A stretch of DNA of 64,000 nucleotides from Leucothrix arctica. Its GTDB lineage: Bacteria > Pseudomonadota > Gammaproteobacteria > Thiotrichales > Thiotrichaceae. A program made the position numbers and the translations under genes. The stretch covers positions 1 to 64,000 of the forward strand of contig NZ_QGKL01000019.1 in assembly GCF_003172895.1 (NCBI RefSeq), written 5' to 3'. This document shows, in pieces, positions 63,126 through 64,000 of the stretch. Below the pieces are notes generated by a model, which was not told where the DNA came from, made no database searches, and saw only the letters and a list, made by a program, of their open reading frames with translations. Position 1 is the stretch's first letter; each line of letters opens with the position of its first letter.

Positions 63126-64000
63126 TTAACCTGTACCGCGAGTTTTTGTGCTGTGTGGCTTTGCATTCTTTTCTAAGAACTCAAACACCATTTTAGCCAC
63201 ATCTTTACCCGTCGCTTTTTCAATACCTTCCAAGCCTGGAGAAGAGTTAACTTCCATCACCATCGGACCATTTTGCGAGCGAAGTAAGTCTACACCACAT
63301 AAATTTAGCCCCATGATTTTAGCAGCATTAACCGCTGTTTCACGCTCTTCTTTAGACAACTTAACAACTTCTGCAGAACCACCACGATGTAGGTTTGAAC
63401 GGAACTCACCTTCAGCACCTTGACGCTTCATCGCAGCAACAACCTTACCGCCAATAACTAAACAACGAATGTCTGCACCACCTGCTTCTTTAACAAACTC
63501 TTGAACCAAGATATTCGCCTTTAAGCCCATAAATGCTTCGATGATTGCCTCTGCTGACTTAGCAGTATCAGCCAATACCACACCGATACCTTGAGTACCT
63601 TCTAATAGCTTGATAACGACCGGCGCACCACCTACATTCTTAATCAAGTCTTTAACGTTGTCAGACTTACTAGCGAAACCCGTACGTGGCAAACCAATAC
63701 CTTTTCGAGACAACAACTGCAACGAACGAAGCTTGTCACGTGAGCGACTGATTGCCACAGACTCGTTGATATTAAACGTACCCATCATCTCAAACTGACG
63801 TGCAACGGCAGTACCGTAGAAAGTCACTGACGCGCCAATACGAGGAATGATTGCATCGTACTCAGGTAGTTCTTTACCGTGGTAACGTACTGTTGGACGA
63901 CTACTTGTGATGTCCATGTAGCAACGTAATGTATCGATAATATCAACTTCATGACCCATTGCTTCACCTGCTTCTTTCAAACGGCGAGTGGAGTAAAGGT
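63126..64000 (-). CDS. rimK: RimK alpha-L-glutamate ligase, 5' end cut
   Basis: An ATP-grasp ligase that adds glutamate residues to ribosomal protein S6. The reading frame runs off the window at 64000: upstream of [21 protein letters not shown] the codons read LYSTRRL, so about 10 N-terminal residues are missing. Landmarks are [35 protein letters not shown] (ATP-grasp glycine loop), [18 protein letters not shown] and [18 protein letters not shown]. Otherwise full length. It leads the three-gene minus-strand operon. Confidence 0.96.
   Translation of the reverse strand, partial: LYSTRRLKEAGEAMGHEVDIIDTLRCYMDITSSRPTVRYHGKELPEYDAIIPRIGASVTFYGTAVARQFEMMGTFNINESVAISRSRDKLRSLQLLSRKGIGLPRTGFASKSDNVKDLIKNVGGAPVVIKLLEGTQGIGVVLADTAKSAEAIIEAFMGLKANILVQEFVKEAGGADIRCLVIGGKVVAAMKRQGAEGEFRSNLHRGGSAEVVKLSKEERETAVNAAKIMGLNLCGVDLLRSQNGPMVMEVNSSPGLEGIEKATGKDVAKMVFEFLEKNAKPHSTKTRGTG

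Noticed and set aside
1-64000. CRISPR arrays, tRNA and rRNA genes, prophage
   Set aside because: No regularly spaced repeats, no clover-leaf sequence with CCA-type ends and no phage structural genes were recognised by eye.

Overview
The window looks like chromosomal DNA of a free-living, heterotrophic marine gammaproteobacterium: moderately AT-rich, with gammaproteobacterial-type PuuD/PuuE/UraD/UraH purine catabolism, two malate synthase G genes, a compatible-solute ABC transporter, MocR and LysR regulators and a RimK cluster. Genus cannot be fixed from the sequence; a Thiotrichales-like (Leucothrix-type) bacterium is a guess. I saw no rRNA, tRNA, prophage or CRISPR array.

Left end (1-3.4 kb): a partial IS3-family element with a frameshift-type orfA/orfB, then three small minus-strand genes (NTF2-like, GNAT, HEPN-like) separated by bulged inverted repeats that resemble integron attC sites. 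The IS seems to sit inside one of these repeats. This looks like a cassette array without an integrase in view. A cyanase gene (cynS) follows.

3.5-9.6 kb: a DCC-family redox protein and a fatty-acid desaturase operon preceded by two copies of the same promoter-like block, then a secreted DUF7282-like protein, a small zinc-ribbon membrane protein, an AraC regulator coupled to an LprI-like secreted protein, and a 1-Cys peroxiredoxin. A decayed copy of parts of this locus (AraC 3' end and peroxiredoxin) lies at 20.2-20.9 kb.

9.9-20.2 kb: one long minus-strand catabolic cluster: LysR regulator, DadA-like FAD oxidoreductase, malate synthase G, GlcG/HbpS-like protein, polar amino-acid ABC transporter (binding protein, permease, ATPase), class III aminotransferase and MocR regulator. 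The gene set suggests import of an amino compound, oxidative release of glyoxylate and its condensation with acetyl-CoA. The substrate is unknown.

21-36 kb: mixed housekeeping and accessory genes: two PIN-fold proteins, a DUF4153-type membrane protein, an extended SDR, a frameshifted ChaN-like lipoprotein, MarR, an orphan glgC, a c-type cytochrome, two secreted DUF1566 proteins, 8-oxoguanine deaminase, a VOC protein, a fused ABC exporter and a Q-rich secreted protein.

36.3-46.7 kb: a complete route from urate to glyoxylate. The minus-strand operon runs permease, uraH, puuD, puuE, uraD, allantoicase, allA, lysE; a divergent plus-strand pair encodes an RpiR regulator and a second malate synthase G. 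Urate becomes allantoin, allantoate, ureidoglycolate and finally glyoxylate plus urea, and glyoxylate is captured as malate. The 8-oxoguanine deaminase at 32 kb produces urate and feeds the same route.

46.9-49.7 kb: a scarred region with a frameshifted AAA ATPase, two adjacent small proteins sharing an NSN-x-VxGNVxGxV motif (one DUF6232-like), and a broken DUF808 gene.

49.9-64 kb: a 36-bp palindrome (Zur-like core) precedes a five-gene operon of COG0523 metallochaperone GTPase with an inserted domain, WD40 protein and FecBCD-type ABC importer, probably for zinc or another scarce metal. Next are a MarR regulator and a betaine-type ABC transporter (binding protein, attenuating terminator, permease, CBS-ATPase), three poorly known or HAD genes, and a retropepsin-like protease / M14-type deacylase / RimK ligase operon cut by the window end.
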